A stretch of DNA of 64,000 nt, taken from Pseudomonadota bacterium (GTDB taxonomy: Bacteria > Pseudomonadota > Gammaproteobacteria > Steroidobacterales > Steroidobacteraceae). The position numbers and the translations under genes were made by a program. Under the pieces are notes generated by a model that saw only the letters and a program-made list of their open reading frames with translations, did no database searches and was not told the origin of the DNA. Shown one piece after another: positions 1 through 8,070 of this stretch. Numbering within the stretch: the stretch's first letter is position 1; each line of letters starts with the position of its first letter. The DNA is taken from NCBI GenBank assembly GCA_021792755.1, contig JAJYUA010000002.1, forward strand, positions 1 through 64,000. The letters are read 5' to 3'.

Positions 1-42
1 CTTTTAATCCGCTGGTCGACGGTTCGAATCCGTCACGCCCCA
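1..42 (+). tRNA. tRNA-Lys(UUU), 3' part (5' end outside window)
   Basis: The first 42 bases fold as the 3' half of a tRNA. The anticodon loop is 1-7 with anticodon TTT at 3-5. The T stem GACGG (18-22) pairs with CCGTC (30-34) around the loop TTCGAAT. The acceptor strand ACGCCCC is followed by discriminator A at 42. CCA is not encoded (the next bases are TAA). Anticodon UUU reads lysine codons. The integrase gene starts about 140 bases downstream, so this 3' end is the likely attachment site. The 5' half lies outside the window. Confidence 0.9.
18..42 (+). other. Putative attachment site (attL/attB) in tRNA-Lys 3' end
   Basis: The T arm and acceptor strand of a tRNA directly before a phage/island-type tyrosine recombinase is the classical integration target. 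I did not find a second copy of this segment elsewhere in the window, so the other boundary is outside it or has been lost. This is inferred from position only. Confidence 0.45.
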
Positions 43-179
43 TAAAATAGTCCATTAAAAACAAAGACTTCTGCGACACGCGCAAGAGCCTGTGACGTGC
101 TTGGCACACCGCTGGCACAGTCGGGTGTACAGTGGCGCTTGGTGGTGCACGGTTGTGTACCGTGGAGGGAGGCTGCGAC

Positions 180-1280
180 ATGGCGGCAATCCGCGAGCGC
201 GGTGGCAGGTTTCATGTCCAGGTCCGCATGGCCGGATTCCCGGCGCGCACGGCCACCTTTCCAACGCGTCGGCAGGCCGAGCGGTGGGCCAAGACGATCG
301 AAGCCGAGATGATCGAGGGGAAGCACTTCCGCTCCGTCGAGGCGCGCCGCAGGACGCTCGCAGAGGCGATCGATCGCTACCTGGCGGAGGAGTGACCTCG
401 GAAGAAAGACGCCGCCACGCGCGATATGCGGCTGCGGTGGTGGCGGGAAAAGATCGGGCATCTGAATCTCTCCGATGTGACCGCCGCGATTCTGGTCGAA
501 TGCCGAAATCGTCTCACGCACGAGACCTACACGCGGGCAAAGCCCGGCTCTCCGGGCTCTACGCTCGAGGAGGGCGAGGCGGCGCGCAAGCTGAATCGCA
601 AACCGCAGACCGTCAACCGGTATCTCGCCTACCTCTCGCATGTCTTCACGATCGCGCGTAAGGAATGGCACTGGATCGATCACGATCCGTTTGATGGCGT
701 CGGCAAGTTCAAGGAAGGGCCTGGCCGCGTCCGGTACCTGTCCGAGGAGGAGCGCGAGCAACTGCTCAAGGAGACCGCGAGCGACCCTCATCTGCATACC
801 CTGGTGGTGCTGGCGCTCTCGACCGCGGCCCGCGCTGGCGAACTCCTGGCGCTCACCTGGCGCGATGTCGATCTCAAGGAGGGACGGCTGCTGCTGCGAA
901 AGACGAAGAACAGCCAACCGCGTGCCGTCTGGCTGCACACCGAAACGCTCAAATTGTTGAGCGAGCACGGCAAGGTCCGCCGGCTCGCCGATGACCGCGT
1001 GTTCGTCAATCCAAAGGGCGGCCCTTATAACTATCGCGATCCCTTCGAGGCCGCGTGCAAGGCGGCTGGGGTGAAGGATTTCACGTTTCACGGGTTGCGG
1101 CACTCGGCCGCGACGTACCTCGCCCGGGAAGGGGCAACCGAGCAGCAGCTGAAAGTGATCGGCGGCTGGAAATCGAATGTCGTGTCCCGATACGTACACG
1201 TGGCGACCGAAGACGCTAAAGCAGTGCTCGAAAAGATGAACACTAAAATCCTCGGGAATGCGTCTACGGGTAAGCCATGA
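180..1280 (+). pseudogene. Tyrosine recombinase (phage/island integrase), interrupted by an in-frame TGA
   Basis: Site-specific recombinase of the phage integrase family. The start ATG at 180 follows GGAGG. TGA at 393-395 (codon 72) interrupts the frame, which continues without a shift to the true stop at 1278-1280. The N-terminal piece has the Arm-type DNA-binding look. The long second part has the core-binding and catalytic domains: Arg218 in TAARAGELLAL, the HGLRH box (His304, Arg307, His308) and the likely nucleophile Tyr338 in RYVHV (numbered through the stop). Catalytic residues are intact, so the nonsense codon is probably recent or is a sequencing error. A truncated product from the internal ATG at 426 would lack the N-terminal domain. 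It sits beside the tRNA-Lys target. Confidence 0.85.
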
Positions 1281-1693
1281 ACCAAGAACTGCCAGCAGCT
1301 GCACGCATGTTGCTGAAACGCCAAGATTGGCATGAGACTGAGGATACGACATGTCCGAATGGAGCTTTGGGAAATCCAGCAAAGAAGTATTCACCCGAAG
1401 TGCGTGAGCGGGCGGTATGCCTGTTCCAGGAGCACGTGCACGAGTACCCATCACGATGGGCTGCGATGCAGTCGATCGCCGGGAAGATTGGTTGCACGGC
1501 CGAGACGTTGCGCTCCTGGGTACAGCGAGCCGAGGCCCAGGCCGACTCGACGCGCAATGCAGCGCTGGCGGATCGAGAGCGCCTGAAGCAGCTGGAGCGG
1601 GAGAACGCGGAGCTGAAGCGCGCCAATGAGATCCTGCGCAAGGCGTCGGCGTTTTTCGCCCAGGCGGAGCTCGACCGCCGCGGGAAGTATTGA
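1277..1693 (+). CDS. IS3-family transposase OrfA
   Basis: 138 residues. An N-terminal helix-turn-helix (about residues 33-75, from [12 protein letters not shown] to [11 protein letters not shown]) is followed by a leucine-zipper coiled coil ([19 protein letters not shown]), as in IS3 OrfA proteins. These bind the terminal inverted repeats and multimerise with OrfB. The first 30 or so residues do not look like the family and the true start may be further in. The stop codon overlaps the TTG that opens OrfB (TTGA at 1690-1693). No obvious A-rich slippery sequence is seen there. Confidence 0.85.
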   Translation: MNQELPAAARMLLKRQDWHETEDTTCPNGALGNPAKKYSPEVRERAVCLFQEHVHEYPSRWAAMQSIAGKIGCTAETLRSWVQRAEAQADSTRNAALADRERLKQLERENAELKRANEILRKASAFFAQAELDRRGKY

Positions 1694-2587
1694 TCGCGTT
1701 CATCGGCGCGCATCGAAGCGAGTGCGGGGTCGAGCGGATCTGCGAGCAATTACCGATCGCCCCGTCGACGTATTACGAACACAAGCGCCGGGAGGTCGAT
1801 CCCTCACGCCTGCCGTCTCGCGTGCAGCGCGATGGCGAGCTCACCGGCTCGATCCATCGCGTCTGGGAGGAGAACTTCCGGGTCTACGGTGCGCGCAAAG
1901 TCTGGCGGCAGCTGCACCGCGAAGGCGTTCCAGTCGCTCGCTGCACGATCGAGCGGCTGATGCGCCGAGACGGGCTGTGCGGCGTGGTTCGTGGGCGCAA
2001 GAATCGCACGACCTTCCCGGCGGATGCCGCTGATCGACCGCTGGATCGCGTTCATCGGCAGTTCGTGGCCTCCCGGCCCGATCAACTGTGGATCGCCGAC
2101 TTCACGTACGTCGCCACCTGGATGGGCTCCGTGTACCTCGCCTGCGTGATCGACGTGTTCGCCCGCTGCATCGTGGGCTGTCGCGTGAGCCGATCCATGC
2201 AGGCGGACCTGGTGTTGGATGCTCTGGAGCAGGCGCCGCACGCCCGTCAGGTCGGCAAAGGGCTCATTCATCATAGCGACAGAGGCGTTGAATATCTGTC
2301 CATTCGATACAGCGAGCGGCTCAAGGACGCCGGCGTGCAAGCCTCTATGGGCACCACGGGCGACTCCTACGATAACGCTATGGCCGAAACCATCATTGGG
2401 TTGTTCAAGACAGAGGTGATCCACGCTCGCGGCCCCTGGCGTTCACTGGATGCGGTGGAATACGCCACCCTCGAGTGGGTCGATGTTCAACAGTCGCAGA
2501 CTCCGCGAGCCCATCGGTCATGTGCCACCCGCGGAGCACGAAGCAGAGTACTATCGTCAGCAATCCGGTCCGGCCATCGCGGCCTGA
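1690..2587 (+). pseudogene. IS3-family transposase OrfB, frameshifted near the C-terminus
   Basis: DDE (rve) integrase domain of IS3 transposases. The catalytic Asp residues are in LWIADFTYV and IHHSDRGVEYL and the Glu in MAETIIGLFKTE. It opens with the HTH_21-type region (YGARKVWRQLHREG). The frame runs normally to EYATLEWVD (about 2482). After that the family sequence FNSRRLREPIGHVPPAEHEA continues in another frame to a TGA at 2585-2587. About two bases have been lost in the WVDWFN motif. The unshifted frame would run to 2694 with an unrelated tail. Activity is doubtful. Confidence 0.85.
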
Positions 2588-2627
2588 CCCAAACCCGGAG
2601 CTCTCCGGGATACCCCGGGGCGGTTCA

Positions 2628-2860
2628 ACTTGCGCCTGCGCCACGACGTGGCAATAGATCAAGCGCACGCCGCCACTCTTGCCGCCGCCTTTGATAGACC
2701 AGCGCACCTTGCGCAACCCGCCGGTGCCTGGGATGCCATCGCCCAATTGCGGATGTGCTGCCAGACACCGCTGGAATTGTGCATGGCTTTCTTCGGTCAG
2801 CAGTTCCTTGACTTGCCTGGTAAAGACCGCCGACTCGATGAAGACCCTGGAATCAGATGG
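2628..2860 (-). pseudogene. RelE/HigB-type toxin remnant, cut by the IS3 right end
   Basis: On the minus strand the sequence reads VFIESAVFTRQVKELLTEES and then HPQLGDGIPGTGGLRKVRWS followed by KSGGVRLIYCHVVAQAQ. This is the body of a RelE-superfamily ribosome-dependent mRNA interferase of the GTGGLRK...SGGVR subgroup. The coding sequence stops being toxin-like exactly where the IS3 terminal repeat begins, so the C-terminal third is missing, along with any antitoxin gene. No ATG, GTG or TTG lies in frame upstream before a TGA, so the 5' end is also decayed. Typical intact members are a little over 100 residues. Confidence 0.7.
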
Positions 2861-2992
2861 TACGTCAATGACGTATCAGCGCCCGCGTGCTGCGAGCAGC
2901 CGATGGTGCTTAATCGCGCAGAGATTGGTCTGCGCGCAACGGGAAGCACTTTTGCTGGCCCATCAAAAAAGCCGATATACCTTGAGTTTCGT

Positions 2993-3006
2993 TATATCGA
3001 GATATA
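2993..3006. promoter_or_regulatory. Palindrome upstream of padR, probable autoregulatory operator
   Basis: TATATCGAGATATA is a perfect inverted repeat that ends 10 bases before the PadR start codon, in an AT-rich stretch that also carries a related GATATAC half site about 20 bases upstream. PadR repressors usually bind ATAT-containing dyads at their own promoters. Regulation of padR and of the reductase gene that follows is inferred from this. Confidence 0.5.
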
Positions 3007-3016
3007 TCATAAGACG

Positions 3017-3601
3017 ATGTTCAAGAATCACAGACCCGGTTATGGACGCCGCGCCGTTCGCCCGGAAGATCCGCGGGACCGCGATCGCGACGGCCGCCAT
3101 CATCGCCATCGCGAGCATCGACTCGGCGGCCGTCGCGGCGGACGGCCATTCGATTACGGTGAGCTGCGACTGCTAGTCCTCGCCATGATCGGCGAGCAAC
3201 CCCGCCATGGCTACGAATTGATGAAGACCATCGAGGCCCGAATGGCCGGTAGTTACAGCCCGAGTCCGGGCGTTATCTATCCGACGCTCGCCTGGCTCGA
3301 GGATGTGGGGTACGCCCTGCCATCGATCGGGGACGGCAACCGAAAATGCTATCGGATCACACCGGCGGGCGAAGCCTTCCTCACCGCGAACAGATTCGCA
3401 GTAGATGCGCTGCTGGCACGGCTCAGTGACGCAGACGGGGGCACGCGCGAGGACGTGTCGGATCCGGTCATCCGCGGAATGGAAAACCTGAAAATGGCTC
3501 TGAGACTCAGGATGAGGCGTGGCAACCTCGATGGGGATGCCGCCGCCGCGATTGCCAAGGCACTCGATACCGCGGCACTCGAAATTGAGCGAAGCTATTG
3601 A
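3017..3601 (+). CDS. PadR-family transcriptional regulator
   Basis: 194 residues. Residues 1-45 are rich in Arg, His and Asp (PEDPRDRDRDGRHHRHREH) and probably disordered. The winged helix-turn-helix of the PadR family follows (FDYGELRLLVLAMIGEQPRH, then YELMKTIE, PGVIYPTLAWLEDVG and CYRITPAGEAFL). The C-terminal helix (about 150-194) should form the dimer arm. ATG 3017 was chosen because the PadR sequence starts there and the palindromic operator lies just upstream. The open frame extends upstream but that part is unrelated. An NAD(P)-binding reductase gene follows on the same strand, as often seen for stress-responsive PadR pairs. Confidence 0.85.
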   Translation: MFKNHRPGYGRRAVRPEDPRDRDRDGRHHRHREHRLGGRRGGRPFDYGELRLLVLAMIGEQPRHGYELMKTIEARMAGSYSPSPGVIYPTLAWLEDVGYALPSIGDGNRKCYRITPAGEAFLTANRFAVDALLARLSDADGGTREDVSDPVIRGMENLKMALRLRMRRGNLDGDAAAAIAKALDTAALEIERSY

Positions 3602-3746
3602 ACATCACAAAATGCCGCCCATCAGCATGGCCGAGGTTGAAGCGCCTATGGCTAGTCGCTATCTCGGGCAGTGAATCTGAGATCCATGGGATGTCAGATT
3701 CGGGACGCACTATTCAATCATCAGAAGAGAAGAAGGGAAATCTAGA

Positions 3747-4355
3747 ATGCGTGTTGCTCTCATCGGCGCGACCGGGAATGCCGGTTCGCGGATTTTGAAC
3801 GAGCTCGTCCAAAGAGGTCATCAGGTCACCGCCATCGTGCGCAACCCTGAACGTGTGCCCGCGCTTTCCGGCGTCGTGGCAAAGCAAGGGGATGTTTTCA
3901 ATCAGAATCAGATCGCCAAGCTGGTTGCCGGACACGATGCTGTCATTAGTGCCGTCCACTTCACGGCAAGCGATCCCCACGAACTGATCGGGGCGGTACG
4001 CCAGTCCGGAGTCAGTCGGTATCTGGTGGTGGGCGGCGCAGGCAGCCTCGAAGTCGCCCCCGGCGTCAGGCTGATCGATACGCCCAGAATTCCGCCGGCA
4101 GTCAAGGCCGAAGCATCTGCCGGGGTGACCTTCCTTGATCTGCTGCGCGAGGAACGACAGTTGGAGTGGACGTTCCTGTCGCCTTCCGTGATGTTCATTC
4201 CCGGCACGCGCACGGGAAAATTCCGACTTGGGAAGGATAAACTGCTCAGCAATGAGCAGGGTAGCAGCATCTCTTTCGAAGATTATGCCGTGGCTCTCGT
4301 GGACGAGTTGGAGACACCGCAGCACTCGCGCCAACGTTTCACCGTCGGGTACTGA
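3747..4355 (+). CDS. NAD(P)-binding reductase, NmrA/YwnB-like atypical SDR
   Basis: 202 residues. The Rossmann motif GATGNAGSRIL is at residues 7-17, with VTAIVRNPER (second strand, NADP-type Arg) and GDVFN after it. The fold and length match the NAD(P)H-binding family (NmrA-like, YwnB/YesF type) whose members act as quinone or flavin reductases or redox sensors. The substrate cannot be told. It lies 145 bases after padR on the same strand, so PadR control is plausible. The sequence AGAAGAGAAGGGAAA upstream of the ATG is a purine-rich ribosome site. Confidence 0.8.
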   Translation: MRVALIGATGNAGSRILNELVQRGHQVTAIVRNPERVPALSGVVAKQGDVFNQNQIAKLVAGHDAVISAVHFTASDPHELIGAVRQSGVSRYLVVGGAGSLEVAPGVRLIDTPRIPPAVKAEASAGVTFLDLLREERQLEWTFLSPSVMFIPGTRTGKFRLGKDKLLSNEQGSSISFEDYAVALVDELETPQHSRQRFTVGY

Positions 4356-4546
4356 TTCCAATGCGCGCAACTGACCTGAGTCCAGACTTTGCGATCAGTT
4401 TGGACCTGGAGAAACAGTGGCTTTGCTGAGCCTGCGCGAGGCGCAGGTGGTCGCCAAATTTGGCCCTTGGGCGCAATTTGGCACAGTGAGAGCCAATGCC
4501 GGCCAACAGCGACCGACAGCCTTTCGCTCGCAATGCTTCGGTTCGA

Positions 4547-5767
4547 TTAGATGGCTGCGCGTTTGATCTGCCTGTCGATTGCTTCGCGGACTTCTGCGGG
4601 CAACAAATCCTTCGCTGCGTGATCACGCCAAGCATCCACGATGTGGGCCGATGTCTCCTGCGCAATCGTCCATAGCTGGTTGACCGACAGACGTGCCTTG
4701 TCTGCGAAGCGGCGCACCTGATCGGGCGTGATTTGGCTGATGTTCTTCTCGCCACCGAAGTTGAGGGCCAGATTGTCCTTCGGGAGGTAGGGGACCGTCG
4801 CCACCAGATCATAGGCGGGTGACAGAACGGGGACCCGGCTGTCCGGGTAGAGCAGGGTCCAGTTCTTGAGATGCATGTCACCATTGCCGGTCAGCACCGT
4901 GAAGACCAACCGCCGCATGAATTCGTGGACAGCGCCCGCACCCGCCTCGGCAGCGAGCACGGCGGCGATATTGGCGTAATTGCGTCCTTTGTACTTGTCG
5001 TCCGGATAGATGCCGAATACTTGGGCGAAGTCTTCCATGTGCACGCGGCCTCCGTGTGCCTTGCGGTCGAAACGGCGGACGGCAAGCGCCTGAACGCCTA
5101 CGCATTTCATGTCTTCAGGCACGCCAGCGATCTCGTCGACCGGCAGCAGTCGGATCTCGGGTACGTCGATACCGATACTGCGCGCAAGCTCCATCATCGC
5201 GTATTCATTTTCAGCAATGGCTGGATAATGGGGCGACGGCAGCTTAACGATCCACGAGCCGCCGATGCCGTTGGCCGGTATCGTAAGATGTCCCTTGTCC
5301 TTCACAATCGCGGAAAACTTCATCTGCACGCCTGCCAGCGAGAATTTCAGTGGGGCAGGGGCATTATCCGTACCGCCGTCTTTCTCGACCTTCGGCTCCG
5401 GCGCCCATTTGTCGTCGAGCGGTTCGACCGTGACGGCTCCGGGCAGATCGGCGCCTAATTGCCAGAGGAGGATGAACTCCGGTCCGGGCTTCACGCCCGC
5501 TCTAGCCGCCAGGTAGTCGCGCAAGGCACCTTCCGGCAGCAGATTGGAAAAAAAAGCTGGCAGGCGCATCGCTGTCGGTTTCACCGTCGTCACCAAACCA
5601 GAAGCGCCCTTATAGGACAGGCTTAGCGTCGGTCGGTTGGTGTCCTCGACATAGGCCTCATCGAAGGCAAAAAGATATCTGTCACCGGAAAGGCGGTTGA
5701 TGACGCCGATCCGTGTGCCGTGGAGGAGGACAGCGAGCGCGGCTGGCTGTTTGGTGGAGCCGCTCAT
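4547..5767 (-). CDS. hipA: HipA-family serine/threonine kinase toxin
   Basis: 406 residues with a complete HipA layout. The N-terminal HipA_N subdomain (VLLHGTRIGVINRLSGDRYL to LLPEGALRDYLAARAGV) is followed by the P-loop-like segment AGVQMKFSAI, catalytic Asp297 in GNGDMHLKNW and metal-binding Asp320 in AYDLVATVPYL. In E. coli HipA phosphorylates glutamyl-tRNA synthetase and halts translation. The target here is unknown. It is translated from an ATG overlapping the stop of the upstream antitoxin gene by four bases (ATGA), so the two are co-expressed. It looks intact, unlike the other mobile genes around it. Confidence 0.9.
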   Translation of the reverse strand: MSGSTKQPAALAVLLHGTRIGVINRLSGDRYLFAFDEAYVEDTNRPTLSLSYKGASGLVTTVKPTAMRLPAFFSNLLPEGALRDYLAARAGVKPGPEFILLWQLGADLPGAVTVEPLDDKWAPEPKVEKDGGTDNAPAPLKFSLAGVQMKFSAIVKDKGHLTIPANGIGGSWIVKLPSPHYPAIAENEYAMMELARSIGIDVPEIRLLPVDEIAGVPEDMKCVGVQALAVRRFDRKAHGGRVHMEDFAQVFGIYPDDKYKGRNYANIAAVLAAEAGAGAVHEFMRRLVFTVLTGNGDMHLKNWTLLYPDSRVPVLSPAYDLVATVPYLPKDNLALNFGGEKNISQITPDQVRRFADKARLSVNQLWTIAQETSAHIVDAWRDHAAKDLLPAEVREAIDRQIKRAAI

Positions 5768-6132
5768 GATGCGTCACCACCATCACCACCACCATCACCA
5801 CCGCCATCATCATCATCGTCGTCGGCAGCATAGAGCGGGCGCTCGTCGGTTTTGCGAGTGTGGCTGTCACGCACCAGGGCGTTGACAGCAGGAACGAGGG
5901 ACTGTGGCACCAGAACCAGATCCATGCCGAGCACCCGCACCAGATCGAGCAAGGTATCGAATCGCGGCACGATACGGCCGGTCTCAATACCGGAGATATG
6001 GGTCTGGGGAAGACCTGCGTGCTTTCCGGCCTCGGTCTGGCTCCAGCTACGGCGAAGGCGGGCCGCTTTCAGCTCCCGACTGATGGTCTCAGGTAGGCGG
6101 TCCATGCGGACTGGCTTTATATGCGAGTTCAT
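5764..6132 (-). CDS. hipB: HipB-like antitoxin (XRE helix-turn-helix) with Asp/Gly repeat tail
   Basis: 122 residues. The XRE/Cro-type helix-turn-helix covers about residues 15-75 (LRRSWSQTEAGKHAGLPQTH, GIETGRIVPRFDTLLDLVRV). It should repress the operon and neutralise HipA. The last 20 residues are a run of Asp and Gly (ADDDDDDGGGDGGGDGGDAS) encoded by a GAT/GGT triplet array, unlike typical HipB C-termini. The tail overlaps the hipA start. The gene starts at ATG 6132, just downstream of an AT-rich promoter region. Confidence 0.88.
   Translation of the reverse strand: MNSHIKPVRMDRLPETISRELKAARLRRSWSQTEAGKHAGLPQTHISGIETGRIVPRFDTLLDLVRVLGMDLVLVPQSLVPAVNALVRDSHTRKTDERPLYAADDDDDDGGGDGGGDGGDAS
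5768..5823. repeat. CAY/CRY trinucleotide repeat inside hipB 3' end
   Basis: On the plus strand about 18 near-perfect triplets CAC/CAT/CGC/CGT run in a row. Read on the minus strand they give the poly-Asp/Gly tail of the antitoxin. Such an array is prone to slippage by whole triplets, which would change tail length without breaking the frame. Confidence 0.8.
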
Positions 6133-6134
6133 CT

Positions 6135-6225
6135 ATGTGATCCCTCCATAGATAATATCGCATATATCCAATTGAGTTGCAATATGTGACATTAGCTAAA
6201 TTGGACTGAGGTAGCTAAATTCACA
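6135..6225 (-). promoter_or_regulatory. hipBA promoter/operator region with direct repeats
   Basis: This AT-rich stretch lies directly upstream of hipB. It contains the direct repeat TAGCTAAATT at 6193-6202 and 6212-6221 (19 bases apart) and several ATAT/GATA-rich segments. I do not see the E. coli HipB operator spacing TATCC-N8-GGATA. The repeats are candidates for antitoxin binding by position only. Confidence 0.4.
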
Positions 6226-6229
6226 TATA

Positions 6230-6511
6230 ATGGTGTTCGGCGGACGGATAGCGCAGCAGCGGTCCGCTGACCGAGTGCCTGAACCTGCTTCCAGGCGGTC
6301 ACCCGCCGAGGAGCTGAATCTCAGCGGTCCCCATGACAACTCAGACGTAAATTGGGAGATCACCGCCAGGGACGTTCAGAAAATTCTGACCGCAGCCCAG
6401 CTCGCTGAGTTGAACCCGGCCCTGACGGAGGCAACTCTGCGCCGGTGGATTTTCAACGCTGAGAGCCGCGGCTTTGCCAAATGCTCGGTTCCAATTCGCG
6501 GGCGTGTCTAG
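6230..6511 (+). pseudogene. Helix-turn-helix (excisionase-like) protein remnant
   Basis: The frame gives a first part without recognisable features, then ITARDVQKILTAAQLAELNP, ALTEATLRRWIFNAESRGF and AKCSVPIRGRV followed by a stop. This matches the start of small DNA-binding proteins that in related form continue with a beta-wing and an FxxWL-type end. Here the coding sequence stops right after RGRV, so the C-terminus is probably lost. The N-terminal 40 residues may be noncoding. It is a low-confidence assignment in a region of mobile debris. Confidence 0.35.
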
Positions 6512-6569
6512 CTCGCATCATTCGTGCACGGTGCGATGTTGGGACAGATCACTCCGGGTAGCCGGCTTT

Positions 6570-6581
6570 GGGGGGGGGGGG
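6570..6581 (+). repeat. Homopolymer of 12 G
   Basis: A run of twelve G lies between the HTH remnant and the IS1380 remnant, outside any intact gene. It may be a slippage-prone site or an assembly uncertainty. Confidence 0.7.
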
Positions 6582-6730
6582 CAGAGGCAGTTCTCGATGA
6601 CCGATCGGTGGCTTACCGACGTTTTTTATGTGCATAACCGTTGATTTATGCCAACATCGGTGTGCTGTGGGCGAGCCAACTCCTCATCGAAGGTCGATGA
6701 CGAGTGCAGAGCGAGGATATCGAGGTGTTG

Positions 6731-7840
6731 CTACGCCGGCACGGCGCCCACCGAGCGGGCGATGCGCAGCCAGTCGCAGAGGTAGGGAGAGGATTGCGGC
6801 AGGTGCAACACGATGCGCCGCACGGAACGCTCGATCCAGACGCCGAGCTTCAGGAACCGCTCACGCAGGGTGCTGACTTGGGCAGTCGCACACTCGCTGC
6901 CGCGGGCGCTCAGGCGCAACTCCTGCATCAGAACGTAGGCGGCGGCGGTGAGCAGGACCCGCAGCTGGTTGGCCAGAAAGCTCGTGCAGCTGGTGCGGTC
7001 GATCTCAAGGCCGTGGTGAAGCTCTTTGATCCTGTTCTCGATCTTGCCGCGACCGCAGTAGACCTTCTTATACAGATGCCGGGGAGAGCCTCAGGTTGGT
7101 CACCACGAAGCGCTCATTATCCTTCGGCTCCCGGCCCTCCAGGCGCACCACTTCCGCCTTGATCAGCACGCGACGCTTGCGGCCCTTCCAGCTCTTGGCC
7201 GCGCAGCGCGTCTCGCCAAACACGTTCGCGGTCTTGCCGCGACGTTTCGAGAGCCGTCGCGCCCGGCCCATCCGCCGCTGGGCACGGCGCTTCAAGACCT
7301 TGTTTTCCGCCATGCCGATGATGTAGTCGACCTTTGCCTCATCCTCCAGGAAGTTCAACAGCTCCGGACCGCCAAACCCACCGTCGAGCCGAACGAGGAT
7401 GCGCGCCTTGGGGAACGTCGCCCGCAGCCGCTCGATCACACTCTCGGCCAGCCCCTCGCCCATGCGGTAAAGATCCGCCCGACGCGGGGCGTTCTCAAAG
7501 CCCGAGAGCGTCGGCTGCGAAGCCAGCGCTGCACCCGTCAGAGGATCGCGCCCGATCAGCAGCTTTTGGATAGGGTCCTCGGCCAACCGCGCCGCATCAT
7601 TGCAGTCGGCGTAGCCGCACGCGATCCCGAACAGTCGCTGTCGGACCAGGTCCCGGATCGAGTGCTCCACCTTGCCAGCCTGCCGACCGTCACTGATGCA
7701 GGCGGCGCGGCGGAATAACGCGGTGCAAGGGCTGTAGGAGGGCGAGAATGACGCTGTGCGCCTCGATGCGCTCGCGCGCGGTGAGGTCGACCGGGCGGAG
7801 TTTGTCCGAGCGGGGTTCGACCGCAGGCATGGCTGCGCAT
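6731..7840 (-). pseudogene. IS1380-family transposase, broken
   Basis: The central part on the minus strand is a clear IS1380 (DDE, DUF4277/Transposase_DDE) sequence: KVEHSIRDLVRQRLFGIACG, LVRLDGGFGGPELLNFLEDE, VDYIIGMAENKVLKRRAQ and ERFVVTNLRLS. At about 7085 the frame shifts. The family sequence continues in another frame as HLYKKVYCGRGKIENRIKEL, then HGLEIDRTSCTSFLANQLRV, to the natural end near 6731. The N-terminal 60 or so residues are also out of frame or replaced (a frame from ATG 7830 stops early). Two lesions mean no active enzyme. I could not define terminal repeats. Confidence 0.8.
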
Positions 7841-7888
7841 TGCCGGCCCGCATGGGACTCAAAGCAATATCGCCGTGTTTATAAGAGA

Positions 7889-7923
7889 AATTTATAAGAC
7901 TCCCGGGAAAGTATTATTTCCGC
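7889..7923 (+). promoter_or_regulatory. 35-bp repeated upstream element, copy A
   Basis: This is one of three related 35-bp sequences in the window. All three share AATTTAT, AG at positions 9-10, TCCC at 13-16, and TTATTTCCG at 26-34. Copy A matches copy B (23918) at 29 of 35 positions without gaps, and TGCTCTA follows at the same distance in both. It lies 147 bases before the LLM oxidoreductase start and points towards it. It may be a regulator binding site or a promoter core: TATTAT could be a -10 box, but no good -35 is visible. Confidence 0.65.
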
Positions 7924-8070
7924 GCTGTCATGAAGTGCTCTATTTTTTCAGCATCAGTAGGCGTGATGCGCGCCTCGGGCTGAGATTGCAGTCGGCAAGC
8001 ACGTGCATCGCTTGCCAGAAGCCCGACCGAAGCGAATTGGGCGGAAGCGGTCGCCAGGAGCAATGCAACC

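Larger units (their letters stand above)
1277..2627 (+). mobile_element. IS3-family insertion sequence (degraded, left end uncertain)
   Basis: The element holds orfA (coiled-coil/HTH) and orfB (rve integrase) of the IS3 type. The right end is clear: it finishes with CCCCGGGGCGGTTCA at 2627, read inward as TGAACCGCCCCGGGG, immediately after which a toxin gene remnant begins on the other strand. I could not find a good matching inverted repeat on the left. Only TGAACC at 1278 matches, so the left border may be damaged. The orfA start overlaps the integrase stop. OrfB has a frameshift near its C-terminus. Confidence 0.75.

Noticed and set aside
33-1703. 556-codon open frame on the minus strand over the integrase and orfA
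   Set aside because: It lies antisense to clear recombinase and transposase sequence, has no family likeness and shows the Arg/Ala/Pro-rich composition of a reverse-frame shadow.
5768-5823. Triplet array considered as a CRISPR or other structured repeat array
   Set aside because: The unit is three bases and codes in frame for the HipB tail; there are no spacers. No CRISPR-like array was seen anywhere in the window.
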